Assembly (NCBI GenBank): GCA_023417475.1
Contig: JAEZFP010000059.1
Coordinates: 62,001 to 126,000 of the forward strand
Source of the DNA: Bacillota bacterium
GTDB lineage: Bacteria > Bacillota > UBA4882 > UBA8346
DNA length: 64,000 nucleotides
Direction of reading: 5' to 3'
Below the pieces are notes generated by a model. It searched no databases and was not told the DNA's origin. It saw only the letters and a program-made list of their open reading frames with translations. Every line of letters starts with the position of its first letter. Positions within the stretch are counted from its first letter, which is position 1. The translations under genes were made by a program, and so were the position numbers. This document shows, one piece after another, positions 1 through 8,865 of the stretch.

Positions 1-1
1 G

Positions 2-2599
2 ACGAACGCGGTGTACGGTATGATCATGATGTTGCTGCGGTTGTTGGAAGAGGCCAAGCCGGACTATTTTTTAGCAGCCTCCGACGCCGGGGCGCCGACC
101 TTTCGCCATCAGGAATACGCTGCTTACAAAGGGCAACGCTTGAAGATGGAAGATTCGTTGCGGACGCAGATTCCGTTGATCAAGGAACTGTTTGGTCGGC
201 TACGGATTCCAGTCTATGAAAAACCCGGGTTTGAGGCTGATGATATTATCGGAACATTTGCCAGACAAGCTGCGGCCGCCGGATTGAAAGTGGAAATTAT
301 CACCGGAGACCGGGATGCGTTTCAGTTAGTCGAGCCCAAGGTTACGGTCTGTTATACCAAACGCGGGATTACCGATGTGGAGCGGGTTGACGAGGCTTAT
401 TTGCAACACCGATACGGCTTGCGCCCCGCACAGTTGATCGATTTGAAGGGTTTAATGGGAGACTCTTCCGACAATATCCCCGGTATCCCGGGGTTTGGTG
501 AGAAGACCGCCCTCAAATATATTCATGAGTTTCATTCAATAGAGCAAATTTATGAGAATCTGGAGCAGATTGCCCGGGAACGCGACCGCCAACTGCTGTT
601 GACTCACCAGGATCAAGCCCGGTTAAGCCGGAAATTGGCGACGATTGTCACTGATATGGAATTGGACCTCTCGCTGAACGATTGCCGTTTTACGGGATAT
701 CCGAAGCAAGACTTGATTGATTTTTGCCAAACGTTTGAATTCCGGAGTTTGGTGAAGAAACTGGCCGGCGAAGCAGTGGCTGAAGCGATTCCGGACGTGA
801 AAAAGCAGTTGTCGTTCACCATCGAAACCCTTAGCCCTACACAATTGGAAGCCGTCGTGGCCGAGATCACACAGAATAAAACGTTGATTCTCCAATTTTT
901 AACCGCCACGGTCAACTGGACCGATACCCGTTGGCTCGGAATTGGTATCGGAGTTGGCGCCGGCAACTACTTTTTTCCCTTGACTCCGGACCAACCGTTG
1001 CCGGAACCGTTGCAAGAGGTGCTCGCCGACCCGGAAATCGCCAAAGTGGGCTACGATCTGAAAAAGCAACTGCTGATCGCCGGATTCCAGCAGATCGAGT
1101 TGGCCGGGGAGCTTGACGATATTTTAATCCAAGGGTATTTGGTTAACGCCGGGATTGGCAATATCGAACTGGAGAACCTCTCCGAAACCTATCTCCAGTA
1201 TGCGTTCGCCGGTTGGCAAAATGAACGGGGCACCAAATTTTCAGTCCTGAATTTGCCGGAGCAGCTTCCTGAAGACGTCCTGGCGAAGATCGTCGGGCCG
1301 CGGCTTGAGGCGATTCGGCAGTTGCATTTGAAGCTGCCCGCGCTTCTGCGGGAGATGGGCTTGGAATCACTCTACCGTGAGGTCGAGCAGCCGTTGATCC
1401 GCACGTTGTATGCAATGGAGCGGGCGGGGATTGGGGTCGACCCCCAACCGTTGCGGATATTCGGCGATGCGTTGCGAGCCAGACAACACCAGCTGGAAGG
1501 GGAAATATTCCAACTGGTCGGCGAAGAGTTCAATATCGGTTCCCCGAAACAATTAGGGATCATCCTTTATGAGAAACTCGGACTGAAACCGCCCAAAAAG
1601 ACTAAAACCGGTTACTCAACCGATGCGGAAGCTTTGGAAAGCCTGGCCGAAGCGCATCCCGTGATTCCGTTGGTTCTGGAGTACCGGCAAAATATTAAAT
1701 TGCAGTCAACCTATATCGATTCCTTAATTGCGTTGATCAATCACAAAACCGGACGGGTGCATACCACTTTCAACCAAGCCGTAACCACCACCGGTCGTTT
1801 GAGCAGTACTGATCCCAATCTTCAAAATATTCCGATCCGTTCCGAGGACGGTCGGATGATTCGCCGGGCTTTTATGCCACAACCGGGGTCAATCCTGTTG
1901 GCCGCTGATTATTCGCAGATTGAATTGCGGGTGATGGCTCATTTTTCCCAAGACGAGGCGTTTATGGAAGCGTTTTTGAAAGGGGAAGATATTCATAAAT
2001 TTACCGCAGCGGCGGTTCACAACGTCCCGTTGGGGGAAGTCACGAAAATCATGCGGGATCAAGCCAAAGCCGTCAACTTTGGGATTATCTATGGAATCAG
2101 CGGGTTCGGTTTGGCCAAAAATATCGGTGTGAGCCGTAAAGAGGCGGACGCGTTTATCGCTTCCTATTTTCAACAATACCCGGGTGTGAAAAAATACGTG
2201 GCAGAACTGATCGAAACTGCCCATCAGGCTGGGGAAGCCAAAACTATACTCGGCCGGGTGCGCAAACTCCCGGATCTGAAATCGCGTAATTTTACGTTGC
2301 GCTCGTTTGCCGAACGGATGGCCAGAAACACACCAATCCAAGGGACGGCGGCCGATATCATCAAGTTGGCGATGGTCCGGATTGAACAACGGCTTCAGGG
2401 CCGGCCGGAATTGGGCCAGATGCTTCTACAAGTCCACGACGAATTGGTCTTTGAAGTTCCGGAACAGCAATGGCGGGAACTGGCCCGATTGGTTAAGGAA
2501 GAGATGGAGCAGGTGGTTGAGCTAACCGTACCGTTAATCGTCGATGTGAAGACCGGTTCCAACTGGGGAGAGATGGTCCCGGTAAAAATGGAGGACTAA
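2..2599 (+). CDS. polA: DNA polymerase I, 5'-truncated by window edge
   Basis: DNA polymerase I fills gaps during repair and Okazaki fragment maturation. The frame is open from base 2 (residues TNAVYG), so the true start lies before the window; about 865 residues are visible. An N-terminal 5'-3' exonuclease domain comes first (GDSSDNIPGIPG and helix-hairpin-helix region). A middle 3'-5' exonuclease-like domain follows, in which I do not see the usual catalytic D-x-E, so proofreading is probably lost, as in Bacillus enzymes. The polymerase domain has motif A (DYSQIELRVMAH), motif B (RDQAKAVNFGIIYG) and motif C (QVHDELVFE). mutM follows after 3 bases, so they are probably co-transcribed. Confidence 0.97.
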   Translation, partial: TNAVYGMIMMLLRLLEEAKPDYFLAASDAGAPTFRHQEYAAYKGQRLKMEDSLRTQIPLIKELFGRLRIPVYEKPGFEADDIIGTFARQAAAAGLKVEIITGDRDAFQLVEPKVTVCYTKRGITDVERVDEAYLQHRYGLRPAQLIDLKGLMGDSSDNIPGIPGFGEKTALKYIHEFHSIEQIYENLEQIARERDRQLLLTHQDQARLSRKLATIVTDMELDLSLNDCRFTGYPKQDLIDFCQTFEFRSLVKKLAGEAVAEAIPDVKKQLSFTIETLSPTQLEAVVAEITQNKTLILQFLTATVNWTDTRWLGIGIGVGAGNYFFPLTPDQPLPEPLQEVLADPEIAKVGYDLKKQLLIAGFQQIELAGELDDILIQGYLVNAGIGNIELENLSETYLQYAFAGWQNERGTKFSVLNLPEQLPEDVLAKIVGPRLEAIRQLHLKLPALLREMGLESLYREVEQPLIRTLYAMERAGIGVDPQPLRIFGDALRARQHQLEGEIFQLVGEEFNIGSPKQLGIILYEKLGLKPPKKTKTGYSTDAEALESLAEAHPVIPLVLEYRQNIKLQSTYIDSLIALINHKTGRVHTTFNQAVTTTGRLSSTDPNLQNIPIRSEDGRMIRRAFMPQPGSILLAADYSQIELRVMAHFSQDEAFMEAFLKGEDIHKFTAAAVHNVPLGEVTKIMRDQAKAVNFGIIYGISGFGLAKNIGVSRKEADAFIASYFQQYPGVKKYVAELIETAHQAGEAKTILGRVRKLPDLKSRNFTLRSFAERMARNTPIQGTAADIIKLAMVRIEQRLQGRPELGQMLLQVHDELVFEVPEQQWRELARLVKEEMEQVVELTVPLIVDVKTGSNWGEMVPVKMED

Positions 2600-2602
2600 A
2601 CC

Positions 2603-3421
2603 ATGCCGGAATTACCCGAAGTAGAAACAATTCGCTTGACCTTAGCCCCCAAGCTGATCGGTCGGACAATCCAAGCCGGAACCGTCAGCCATGCCAAACT
2701 GGTTCAAAATATGCCGGAAACGCAACTCTTAACGGAGCTTCGCGGCAAGGAAATTACCGACCTCAAACGACGCGGGAAATACTTGTTAATCAAATTCACC
2801 GATGGCTGGACCTTGACGATTCATCTCCGGATGACCGGTCAATTGATCGTGGTCCCGGTCACTGAACCGGTTGCCGACGCCACCTATTTCCGATTGAGCT
2901 TTGATAATCAAACCGAACTTCGCTTTCGGGATCAACGGAAATTTGGCCGAGTGGCGTTGTTCCCTCAAGGGCAGCTTTCGTCGGGGATTGAAAATTTAGG
3001 ACCCGAGCCGTTGGACCCGCAATTTACAATCGCCGTGTTGACCAAGCAACTCTCCGGTCGCAAGTTGGCCATCAAGAAAGCCTTGCTTGACCAGACCGTG
3101 ATTGCGGGAATCGGCAACATCTATGCCGATGAAGCTCTGTTTGTGTCCGGAATTCATCCGGCGCGTCTGGTAGAGTCGTTCACCGATCCGGAGCTTGCCG
3201 CATTATTTGCCGCCATCCAACAAGTATTGCGCGAAGGAATCGAATATCGCGGTACGACCAAGCGGGATTATCGAACTGGCGACGGCGCGACGGGGGAGTA
3301 CCAGAACCAACTCCGCGTTTACGGTCGGAAAGGATTACCTTGTCCAAAGTGTGGCGCTCCGGTTTTGAAAATGATCTTCGCGGGGCGGGGAACTCATTTC
3401 TGCCCGTTATGTCAAAGTTGA
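2603..3421 (+). CDS. mutM: Formamidopyrimidine-DNA glycosylase
   Basis: A base-excision repair enzyme that removes 8-oxoguanine and formamidopyrimidines and nicks the abasic site. The protein is 272 residues, the usual length. The N-terminus MPELPEVE supplies the catalytic Pro2 and Glu3. The H2TH region contains DQTVIAGIGNIYADE, and the C-terminal zinc finger has CPKC and CPLC pairs around a conserved GRGTHFC. It lies 3 bases after polA and 14 bases before coaE in a repair and cofactor operon, an order often seen in Firmicutes. Confidence 0.97.
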   Translation: MPELPEVETIRLTLAPKLIGRTIQAGTVSHAKLVQNMPETQLLTELRGKEITDLKRRGKYLLIKFTDGWTLTIHLRMTGQLIVVPVTEPVADATYFRLSFDNQTELRFRDQRKFGRVALFPQGQLSSGIENLGPEPLDPQFTIAVLTKQLSGRKLAIKKALLDQTVIAGIGNIYADEALFVSGIHPARLVESFTDPELAALFAAIQQVLREGIEYRGTTKRDYRTGDGATGEYQNQLRVYGRKGLPCPKCGAPVLKMIFAGRGTHFCPLCQS

Positions 3422-3435
3422 AATAGGAGTCATCC

Positions 3436-4026
3436 ATGATTACCATCGGCTTGACCGGGGGCATCGCCACCGGAAAATCAACCGTCAGCAAACTCTTGAG
3501 AGAACAAGGAATACCGGTGCTCAGCGCCGACGAATTGGCGCATCAGGCAATCGCGCCAGGCGCCGACGGTTTTCACCAAGTAGTGTCCCATTTTGGCGCG
3601 AGGGTTTTGAATCCTGCCGGCGCCATCGACCGGAAAGTCTTGGGGGAGATTGTTTTTGATGATCCTGAGTCAAGACGCTCCTTGGAACAGATTATTCACC
3701 CCCGGGTGATTGCCGCCATTGAAGTGAAACAACAAGTTGCTGCTGCGACCGGAGTTAACATTTTCGTGGTCGAGGTTCCCCTTTTGTTTGAAGTAGGTTT
3801 GACCGGCCTTTTTGATCGGATTTGGGTGGTCAGCATGAAACCGGAATTGCAAAAGCAACGCCTAATGGAGCGTAGTCAGTTAACCGCGGCCGAAGCGGAG
3901 CAGCGAATCGCCGCTCAACTACCGTTAAGTGTTAAAGAAGGAAAAGCCGACTTGGTAATATATAATAATAAAGGATTTTCGGAATTGCAGCGCGAAGTAA
4001 TAGAGGCATTGAAGACATTGGAGTGA
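3436..4026 (+). CDS. coaE: Dephospho-CoA kinase
   Basis: Catalyses the last step of coenzyme A synthesis, ATP-dependent phosphorylation of the ribose 3'-hydroxyl of dephospho-CoA, in the cytoplasm. The 196-residue protein starts with a P-loop (GGIATGKST, residues 8-16), then LSADELAHQA and an HPRV motif typical of the family. The start follows an AGGAGT ribosome site. It is third in the polA-mutM-coaE-slt run. Confidence 0.95.
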   Translation: MITIGLTGGIATGKSTVSKLLREQGIPVLSADELAHQAIAPGADGFHQVVSHFGARVLNPAGAIDRKVLGEIVFDDPESRRSLEQIIHPRVIAAIEVKQQVAAATGVNIFVVEVPLLFEVGLTGLFDRIWVVSMKPELQKQRLMERSQLTAAEAEQRIAAQLPLSVKEGKADLVIYNNKGFSELQREVIEALKTLE

Positions 4027-4033
4027 TTGCTGA

Positions 4034-4585
4034 GTGGGTAAGCTCCGGATCTTGCTGATCGCAGCTTTCATTTTTTTAATATTTTACCATAAACCGATTT
4101 TACGTATGTATTTTATCCTTGATCACCAACAAGAGATCGTCAACTATAGCCAGCAAAGCAAGCTCAACCCGGCGCTAATCAGCGCGACGGTATTCGCGGA
4201 AAGCGGTTTCAATCCGGTCGCCCAGTCCCATAAAGGAGCGATTGGACTGATGCAGGTGATGCCGACAACCGGCCAATGGGTTGCGGGGCAGCTAATGTGG
4301 AAGAATTATCGGGTGGACGATCTTCAGGATCCGGATAAAAATTTACAGATCGGTATCTGGTATTTGGCTTACCTTAAACGTAGTTTTAACCAGAACGACT
4401 ATCTGGCATTGGCATCCTACAATGCGGGTTCCCGTTATGTATTGGAATGGCTGGAACAAGGAATCTGGAATGGCGATATGGTAAAAGTCGAACAAATTCC
4501 CTTTCCGGAGACGAAAAATTACGTACTGAAAGTTTTATTCTTAAAAAAGGTTTATCAGTATTTATATCCGGAATTGTGTTCGTAG
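4034..4585 (+). CDS. Lytic transglycosylase (SLT domain)
   Basis: A membrane-anchored peptidoglycan lytic transglycosylase. After a short N-terminal hydrophobic anchor (residues about 5-18), the SLT fold shows the catalytic Glu56 in FAESGFNP, then GLMQVMP and ALASYNAG, the hallmark motifs. It is 183 residues with a GTG start 7 bases after coaE. The same gene order (coaE then slt) is seen in many Firmicutes. A clear terminator follows at 4608-4650. Confidence 0.93.
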   Translation: MGKLRILLIAAFIFLIFYHKPILRMYFILDHQQEIVNYSQQSKLNPALISATVFAESGFNPVAQSHKGAIGLMQVMPTTGQWVAGQLMWKNYRVDDLQDPDKNLQIGIWYLAYLKRSFNQNDYLALASYNAGSRYVLEWLEQGIWNGDMVKVEQIPFPETKNYVLKVLFLKKVYQYLYPELCS

Positions 4586-4607
4586 CCGGAGAGCTAACTG
4601 GGGAGCG

Positions 4608-4650
4608 GGTTTGGTTGAATGTCGGTAATTCAACAACCGAACCTTTTTTT
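4608..4650 (+). terminator. Intrinsic terminator after polA-mutM-coaE-slt
   Basis: A GGTTTGGTTGAAT arm pairs with ATTCAACAACCGAACC (small bulge), followed by seven Ts. It ends the operon and argues that rimO starts downstream at 4679 rather than inside this hairpin. Confidence 0.85.
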
Positions 4651-4678
4651 ATATCGCCAAATAATGATGGAGGCACGG

Positions 4679-6010
4679 ATGAGTAAGATTGGGGTTATTT
4701 CTTTAGGGTGTTCCAAAAATTTAGTCGACACGGAGATAATGTTAGGCCAACTGATCGGAGCGGGATGGGAATTAACGGATGATCTGACTCGGTCCGATCT
4801 GATACTGATCAATACTTGTGGCTTTATCGGCCCCGCTAAAGAAGAATCGATCCAAAATATCTGTGAAGCGATTCAATATAAACAACCCGGTAAAGGAGTC
4901 TGCACAAAATTAGTGGTCACCGGTTGTTTGGTCCAGCGGTATGCGAAAGATTTGGCCAAAGAACTTCCTGAGGTCGATCTCTGGATCGGCTTGGGAGAGA
5001 TCGGGGAATTGATGGACTGGGTTGGGGCGGAATCGGATTTGCGTCATGCGCCCGATGTAAACAAGCAACCTTTCCTGAATGATCAAAACCTCAACCGGTT
5101 TCAGGTGACCGTCCCCCATTTGGCCTATGTAAAAATCGCGGAGGGATGTAATCATTGCTGTTCTTATTGCGCGATACCTTTGATTAAAGGTCGCTTCCGC
5201 AGTCGCTCCCGAGAAGCAGTGGTGCAAGAAGTTGCCGCGCTGGTCCAAAAAGGGGTGCGCGAGATTAATTTGATTGCGCAAGATATCACCATGTATGGGA
5301 AGGATTTAGAACTCCGCACCGATCTGGTTCAACTGCTGAAATCCATTATTGAAGTGGCCGGACCGACCTGGATTAGGCTACTGTATGCCTATCCCTCGGG
5401 AATTAGCGACGAGTTGCTGCAGTTGATGAAGGAGCAACCAAGCATTTGCAAGTATCTTGATTTGCCGATTCAACATATTGAACCGCGGATTCTCAAGCTG
5501 ATGAACCGGCATGATACTCCGGAACTGATCCGGGAACGGTTGGGGAGGATTCGGGAGGCGATCCCGGAAATCGTTTTGCGGACAACCCTGATTGTCGGTT
5601 TTCCGACCGAAACCACAGCGGATTTTGGTGTATTACGGGATTTTGTCGCCGAGGGTTTGTTTCAACATTTGGGAGTTTTTGCATATAGTCGGGAAGAAGA
5701 TACGGCAGCATACAATTTGAAACCGCAGCTCAGTCAAGAAGTAAAGGAATCGCGGCGTCGCACGCTAATGGAGATCCAACAGCAAGTAGCGGGGCGTTTT
5801 TTAGCGACGCAAGTCGGGCAGGAACCCTTGATGTTGGTAGATAAAGCGCAGGGAGATGTGGCGATTGGACGTACTCAGGGGCTTGCCCCGGAAGTCGACG
5901 GCATTGTCCGGGTCACCGGATACGCTGGTCCGACCGGTCGGCTGATTCGGGTTCGGATTACCGGACATGAACAATATAACATGTTTGCAAAATATTTAAA
6001 TGAAGGTTAA
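4679..6010 (+). CDS. rimO: Ribosomal protein S12 methylthiotransferase RimO
   Basis: A radical-SAM enzyme that methylthiolates an aspartate of ribosomal protein S12. The N-terminal cluster domain has Cys11 (SLGCSKN), Cys47 (INTCGF) and a later VTGC. The radical-SAM motif is C-x3-C-x2-C in EGCNHCCSYC, and a TRAM domain ends the protein. An earlier in-frame ATG at 4619 lies inside the upstream terminator, so I chose the ATG at 4679 behind GGAGG; this gives 443 residues, the normal length. pgsA follows, a common neighbour in Firmicutes. Confidence 0.94.
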   Translation: MSKIGVISLGCSKNLVDTEIMLGQLIGAGWELTDDLTRSDLILINTCGFIGPAKEESIQNICEAIQYKQPGKGVCTKLVVTGCLVQRYAKDLAKELPEVDLWIGLGEIGELMDWVGAESDLRHAPDVNKQPFLNDQNLNRFQVTVPHLAYVKIAEGCNHCCSYCAIPLIKGRFRSRSREAVVQEVAALVQKGVREINLIAQDITMYGKDLELRTDLVQLLKSIIEVAGPTWIRLLYAYPSGISDELLQLMKEQPSICKYLDLPIQHIEPRILKLMNRHDTPELIRERLGRIREAIPEIVLRTTLIVGFPTETTADFGVLRDFVAEGLFQHLGVFAYSREEDTAAYNLKPQLSQEVKESRRRTLMEIQQQVAGRFLATQVGQEPLMLVDKAQGDVAIGRTQGLAPEVDGIVRVTGYAGPTGRLIRVRITGHEQYNMFAKYLNEG

Positions 6011-6066
6011 GAGGATTTTAGGGCAGGATGACGAATTGAATGCTAAAAGTGGAGGAATTACGTCCA

Positions 6067-6600
6067 ATGAGTCTTGCCAACTGGATTACCGCATCACGTA
6101 TTATTCTCGCTCCGATCTGTGTCGGTATTTTGTTCTGGGATATTCCGGGACGGGATCTTCTTGCTGCCGGTATTTTTATCTTAGCCGGACTGACCGACGG
6201 GCTTGACGGATACGCGGCCCGAATCCGTAAAGAAGTCACGCCGTTTGGGAAATCGTTTGATCCATTTGCCGATAAGGTACTGATCATCTTGACCATAGTG
6301 GTGCTGGCAAACTTGGGACGGGTTCCGTGGCTGGCCGTCTGGATTATAATCCTCCGGGAAGTAATGATCACCGTGTTGCGCCATTTTGCCGGCAAAAAGG
6401 GGTTGGCGGTCGCGGCAAGTCCTTGGGGGAAACTGAAGACTTTCATTCAAATTGTCGCAATCGCCGCAATTATGTTGCGCCTTCACCCATTTGATAAAGC
6501 GATTTTATGGATAGCCGTAGTTTTAACAATCTGGTCGGGTTTGGATTATTTATGGTGCTGGAGAAGCGCCTTTCGAAATGGCAATGAAAAAACCGCTTAA
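6067..6600 (+). CDS. pgsA: CDP-diacylglycerol-glycerol-3-phosphate 3-phosphatidyltransferase
   Basis: A membrane enzyme that makes phosphatidylglycerophosphate. The CDP-alcohol phosphotransferase motif DG-x2-AR-x8-G-x3-D-x3-D is complete (DGYAAR ... GKSFDPFAD), and several hydrophobic segments follow. The ATG at 6067 sits behind GTGGAGG with a rather long gap of 11; an in-frame ATG at 6040 would add nine residues. The protein is about 177 residues. Confidence 0.93.
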   Translation: MSLANWITASRIILAPICVGILFWDIPGRDLLAAGIFILAGLTDGLDGYAARIRKEVTPFGKSFDPFADKVLIILTIVVLANLGRVPWLAVWIIILREVMITVLRHFAGKKGLAVAASPWGKLKTFIQIVAIAAIMLRLHPFDKAILWIAVVLTIWSGLDYLWCWRSAFRNGNEKTA

Positions 6601-6617
6601 CTTAATGCGGTTTTTTT
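6587..6617. terminator. Bidirectional terminator between pgsA and the cysteine-desulfurase-like gene
   Basis: AAAAAACCGC pairs with GCGGTTTTTT around a 10-base loop. The A-run on one side and T-run on the other let it serve both convergent genes; it overlaps the last codons of pgsA. Confidence 0.85.
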
Positions 6618-7891
6618 ATCAATTCATGTAAGGCTTGAATTAGCACAGCTACTTCGGGAAGTTCGTTATAGCAACCGAAACTGACCCGGACCATTCCGGG
6701 GATTGCTTGGGAGTTGTGAGAGTTAATCGCGTTTTGAGCCTGCAAAACGGTGTTGGAATCGAGTTTTAGAAGTTTTTGGACATAACCCCGCGCGCAAAAA
6801 CAACCGCTGCGTACCCCAATTCCCCACTCTTCACTCAGATAATCGGCGACTACTTGATGATGATATCCCATTAAATTGAAACTAATTACGCCAACCCGGT
6901 CGGTAATTTCGGGGTTATAGAGGATAACTTCCGGAATTGCCCGCAAAGCTTCGATGGTTTGGCGAATCAATTGATTTTCATGTTCGATCAGTTGCGGCCA
7001 ACCGATCGACTGAATTACTTTGATCGCTTCGGCCAACGCGACTGCGCCTAAAACATTCGGGGAACCCGCCTCCTCAACTTCGGGGGGCTCCGACCAAATA
7101 ATCCCCGCCGGGCCAATTCCCTTAACTGTTCCACCCCCAACTTCACTGGGAGGGGGATGGGTGAAGAGGGAACGCGGTCCAATCAAAACCCCCGATCCAA
7201 ACGGCGCGTAAATTTTATGACCGGAAAAAGCTAAAAAATCGATATGACGCGGGTCCGATTCCTGGTACATCGTAACCGGTCGATGCGGCACTAGTTGGGC
7301 ACCATCCACTAAAATCTTAGCGCCCGCAGCATGGGCCATCTCGGCCAAGGTATAGATTGGCGGGAGATAGCCTGTAACATTGGATGCGCCGGTTACCGCC
7401 AGCAATTTGACCCGACCGGCGTTATTTCGTAAAAAATCTTCCGTTTTAGCCAGATCAAGACGGTATTCGTCAAGATTCAAACAACGGCTGGGAAATTGGG
7501 CCCAGGGCAATTCATTGGAATGGTGCTCCAAGTGCGTATAGACAACAATTTCTCCAGGTAAAAACCGCAAATAATGGCGGAGTTTGTTCAATGAATCCGT
7601 GGTGTTGCGGGTGAAAATAACAATATCTTGTTCCGGATCAGCCGCTACAAAGTTGGCAACTACCGTCCTGGCGTTTTCATAAAGACGGGTGGAGTATTTG
7701 GATTTATAACCGGAACCGCGATGAACGCTTGAATACCATAACGCCGTTTCGTTCAGCGCATGCAGGACTTGTTGAAAAGGGGGCGTGCTCGCCGCATTAT
7801 CAAAATTGATATAGCGACGGGGCCCTTTGACAGTCGGGACCAGTTGGTTATTTCCGACAATTCGATCAGTTTCGTTAAACAAATGACGCAC
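6602..7891 (-). CDS. Cysteine desulfurase-like aminotransferase, class V
   Basis: A PLP-dependent enzyme of the SufS/Csd family, likely to release sulfur from cysteine or act on a related substrate. Seen in the sequence: INFDNAASTPP near the N-terminus, VTGASNVTG, VDGAQLVPH, SGHKIYAPFGSG (the PLP lysine) and a late RSGCFCARGY loop carrying the likely catalytic cysteine. It is 429 residues from a GTG; a TTG at 7882 has better ribosome-site spacing. The ribosome site lies inside a perfect hairpin (7891-7917). It follows an AbrB-like gene. The exact substrate is not certain. Confidence 0.85.
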   Translation of the reverse strand: MRHLFNETDRIVGNNQLVPTVKGPRRYINFDNAASTPPFQQVLHALNETALWYSSVHRGSGYKSKYSTRLYENARTVVANFVAADPEQDIVIFTRNTTDSLNKLRHYLRFLPGEIVVYTHLEHHSNELPWAQFPSRCLNLDEYRLDLAKTEDFLRNNAGRVKLLAVTGASNVTGYLPPIYTLAEMAHAAGAKILVDGAQLVPHRPVTMYQESDPRHIDFLAFSGHKIYAPFGSGVLIGPRSLFTHPPPSEVGGGTVKGIGPAGIIWSEPPEVEEAGSPNVLGAVALAEAIKVIQSIGWPQLIEHENQLIRQTIEALRAIPEVILYNPEITDRVGVISFNLMGYHHQVVADYLSEEWGIGVRSGCFCARGYVQKLLKLDSNTVLQAQNAINSHNSQAIPGMVRVSFGCYNELPEVAVLIQALHELIKKPH

Positions 7892-7917
7892 CTCTCTCTC
7901 AGTGTATGAGAGAGAGG
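7891..7917 (-). promoter_or_regulatory. Perfect hairpin covering the ribosome site of the desulfurase-like gene
   Basis: CCTCTCTCTCA and TGAGAGAGAGG form an 11-bp stem with a 5-base loop. On the minus strand the second arm contains the GAGAGAGG stretch that must serve as ribosome site for the gene starting at 7891 or 7882. A folded leader would hide the site. Confidence 0.6.
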
Positions 7918-7938
7918 GACTTTTGGCTACTTTGAGAC

Positions 7939-8130
7939 TTATTGGGCATCGATGGTCTGTTGCAGCGATTTTCCCTGTTCAAAGCTGGAAAAAGGTAGTC
8001 TTTCAATCACTAGTCGCCCTGCCTCAAGTCTGGCTACAAAATGGGCGCCCGCTTTTAAACCTAACTCACGGACGTATGACTCGGGAATCGTCAATTGACC
8101 GGATTCATTCATTGCGATGACATATTCCAT
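7939..8130 (-). CDS. AbrB/SpoVT-type DNA-binding protein
   Basis: A small (63 residues) swapped-hairpin AbrB-fold protein: MEYVIAMNESGQLTIPESYVREL is followed by LKAGAHFVARLEAGRLVIERL, the standard two-half AbrB pattern. The ATG at 8130 follows a strong AGGAGGAG site; an upstream in-frame start would lack one. Such proteins are transition-state regulators or MazE-like antitoxins; no toxin gene lies next to it. It is the first gene of a leftward pair with the desulfurase-like gene and may regulate it. Confidence 0.8.
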   Translation of the reverse strand: MEYVIAMNESGQLTIPESYVRELGLKAGAHFVARLEAGRLVIERLPFSSFEQGKSLQQTIDAQ

Positions 8131-8360
8131 GGCTCCTCCTCCTTGCTCCGCATGACTCGCTTCTAGTTTATCCGATTCCACGGAGTAAAACCTCTTTTGG
8201 GAAGAGTCCGGAAAAATTTTAACGATTGGGGGCCATTATCCGTCTTCATTCTGGAATTGCTGGAAGCAAACAATAAATTAATCCAATGATTAATTGGTTA
8301 TAAACGGCTTATAGCTGGGCAAATTAAATTCAGACCACGAGGAAAGGGGGGTAAATAAAA

Positions 8361-8693
8361 ATGGGTACTGGTCAAAAGCGAAATAGTTTGGTCGTTAAAG
8401 AGGCCGCCAACGCACTTCATAACATGAAGTACGAGATCTCCAAGGAATTGAATATTGATACCACTCCGATCGTTGGGGATTACTGGGGTTATATGACTTC
8501 TCGCGACTGCGGAGCCGTCGGAGGGCATATGGTCAAACGGATGATCGAAGCTGCCGAGCGTTCAATCGCCGAGCAAGCGTTGGTTGGTGTGAAAGCAGGG
8601 TTTAATGCTGGACTCCAAAGCAATTTTGGACAGCAGGACAAAGTTCAAACCAATCCGTCCCTGAACCTCAATAGTATCGACAAGATCTACTAA
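8361..8693 (+). CDS. Alpha/beta-type small acid-soluble spore protein
   Basis: A spore DNA-coating protein that protects DNA in dormant spores. NSLVVKEAANALHNMKYEIS matches the first family block and TSRDCGAVGGHMVKRMIE the second. The KYEIS region corresponds to the germination-protease cut site. At 110 residues it is longer than the usual 60-75, with an insert (PIVGDYWGYM) and an extended tail. It has an AGGAAAGGGGGG ribosome site and its own terminator. Expression is expected in the forespore; I could not identify a sigma-G promoter. Confidence 0.93.
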   Translation: MGTGQKRNSLVVKEAANALHNMKYEISKELNIDTTPIVGDYWGYMTSRDCGAVGGHMVKRMIEAAERSIAEQALVGVKAGFNAGLQSNFGQQDKVQTNPSLNLNSIDKIY

Positions 8694-8715
8694 TACTTAA
8701 GCGGGTTCAACCGAA

Positions 8716-8754
8716 GCTACATCCGGAATGATTTCCGGATGTAGCTTTTTTTTT
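8716..8754 (+). terminator. Terminator after the spore protein gene
   Basis: GCTACATCCGGAA pairs with TTCCGGATGTAGC, followed by nine Ts. Confidence 0.92.
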
Positions 8755-8865
8755 GCCGTGCCTGATGGTACCGGAAACGATCCGAAAAAAACTGCTCAAA
8801 TTGGGCAGGAGTTTGGACAGTTAAAGGAGAAATTTAGGCTACAATAAATGGGAGGGGGTTATGGA

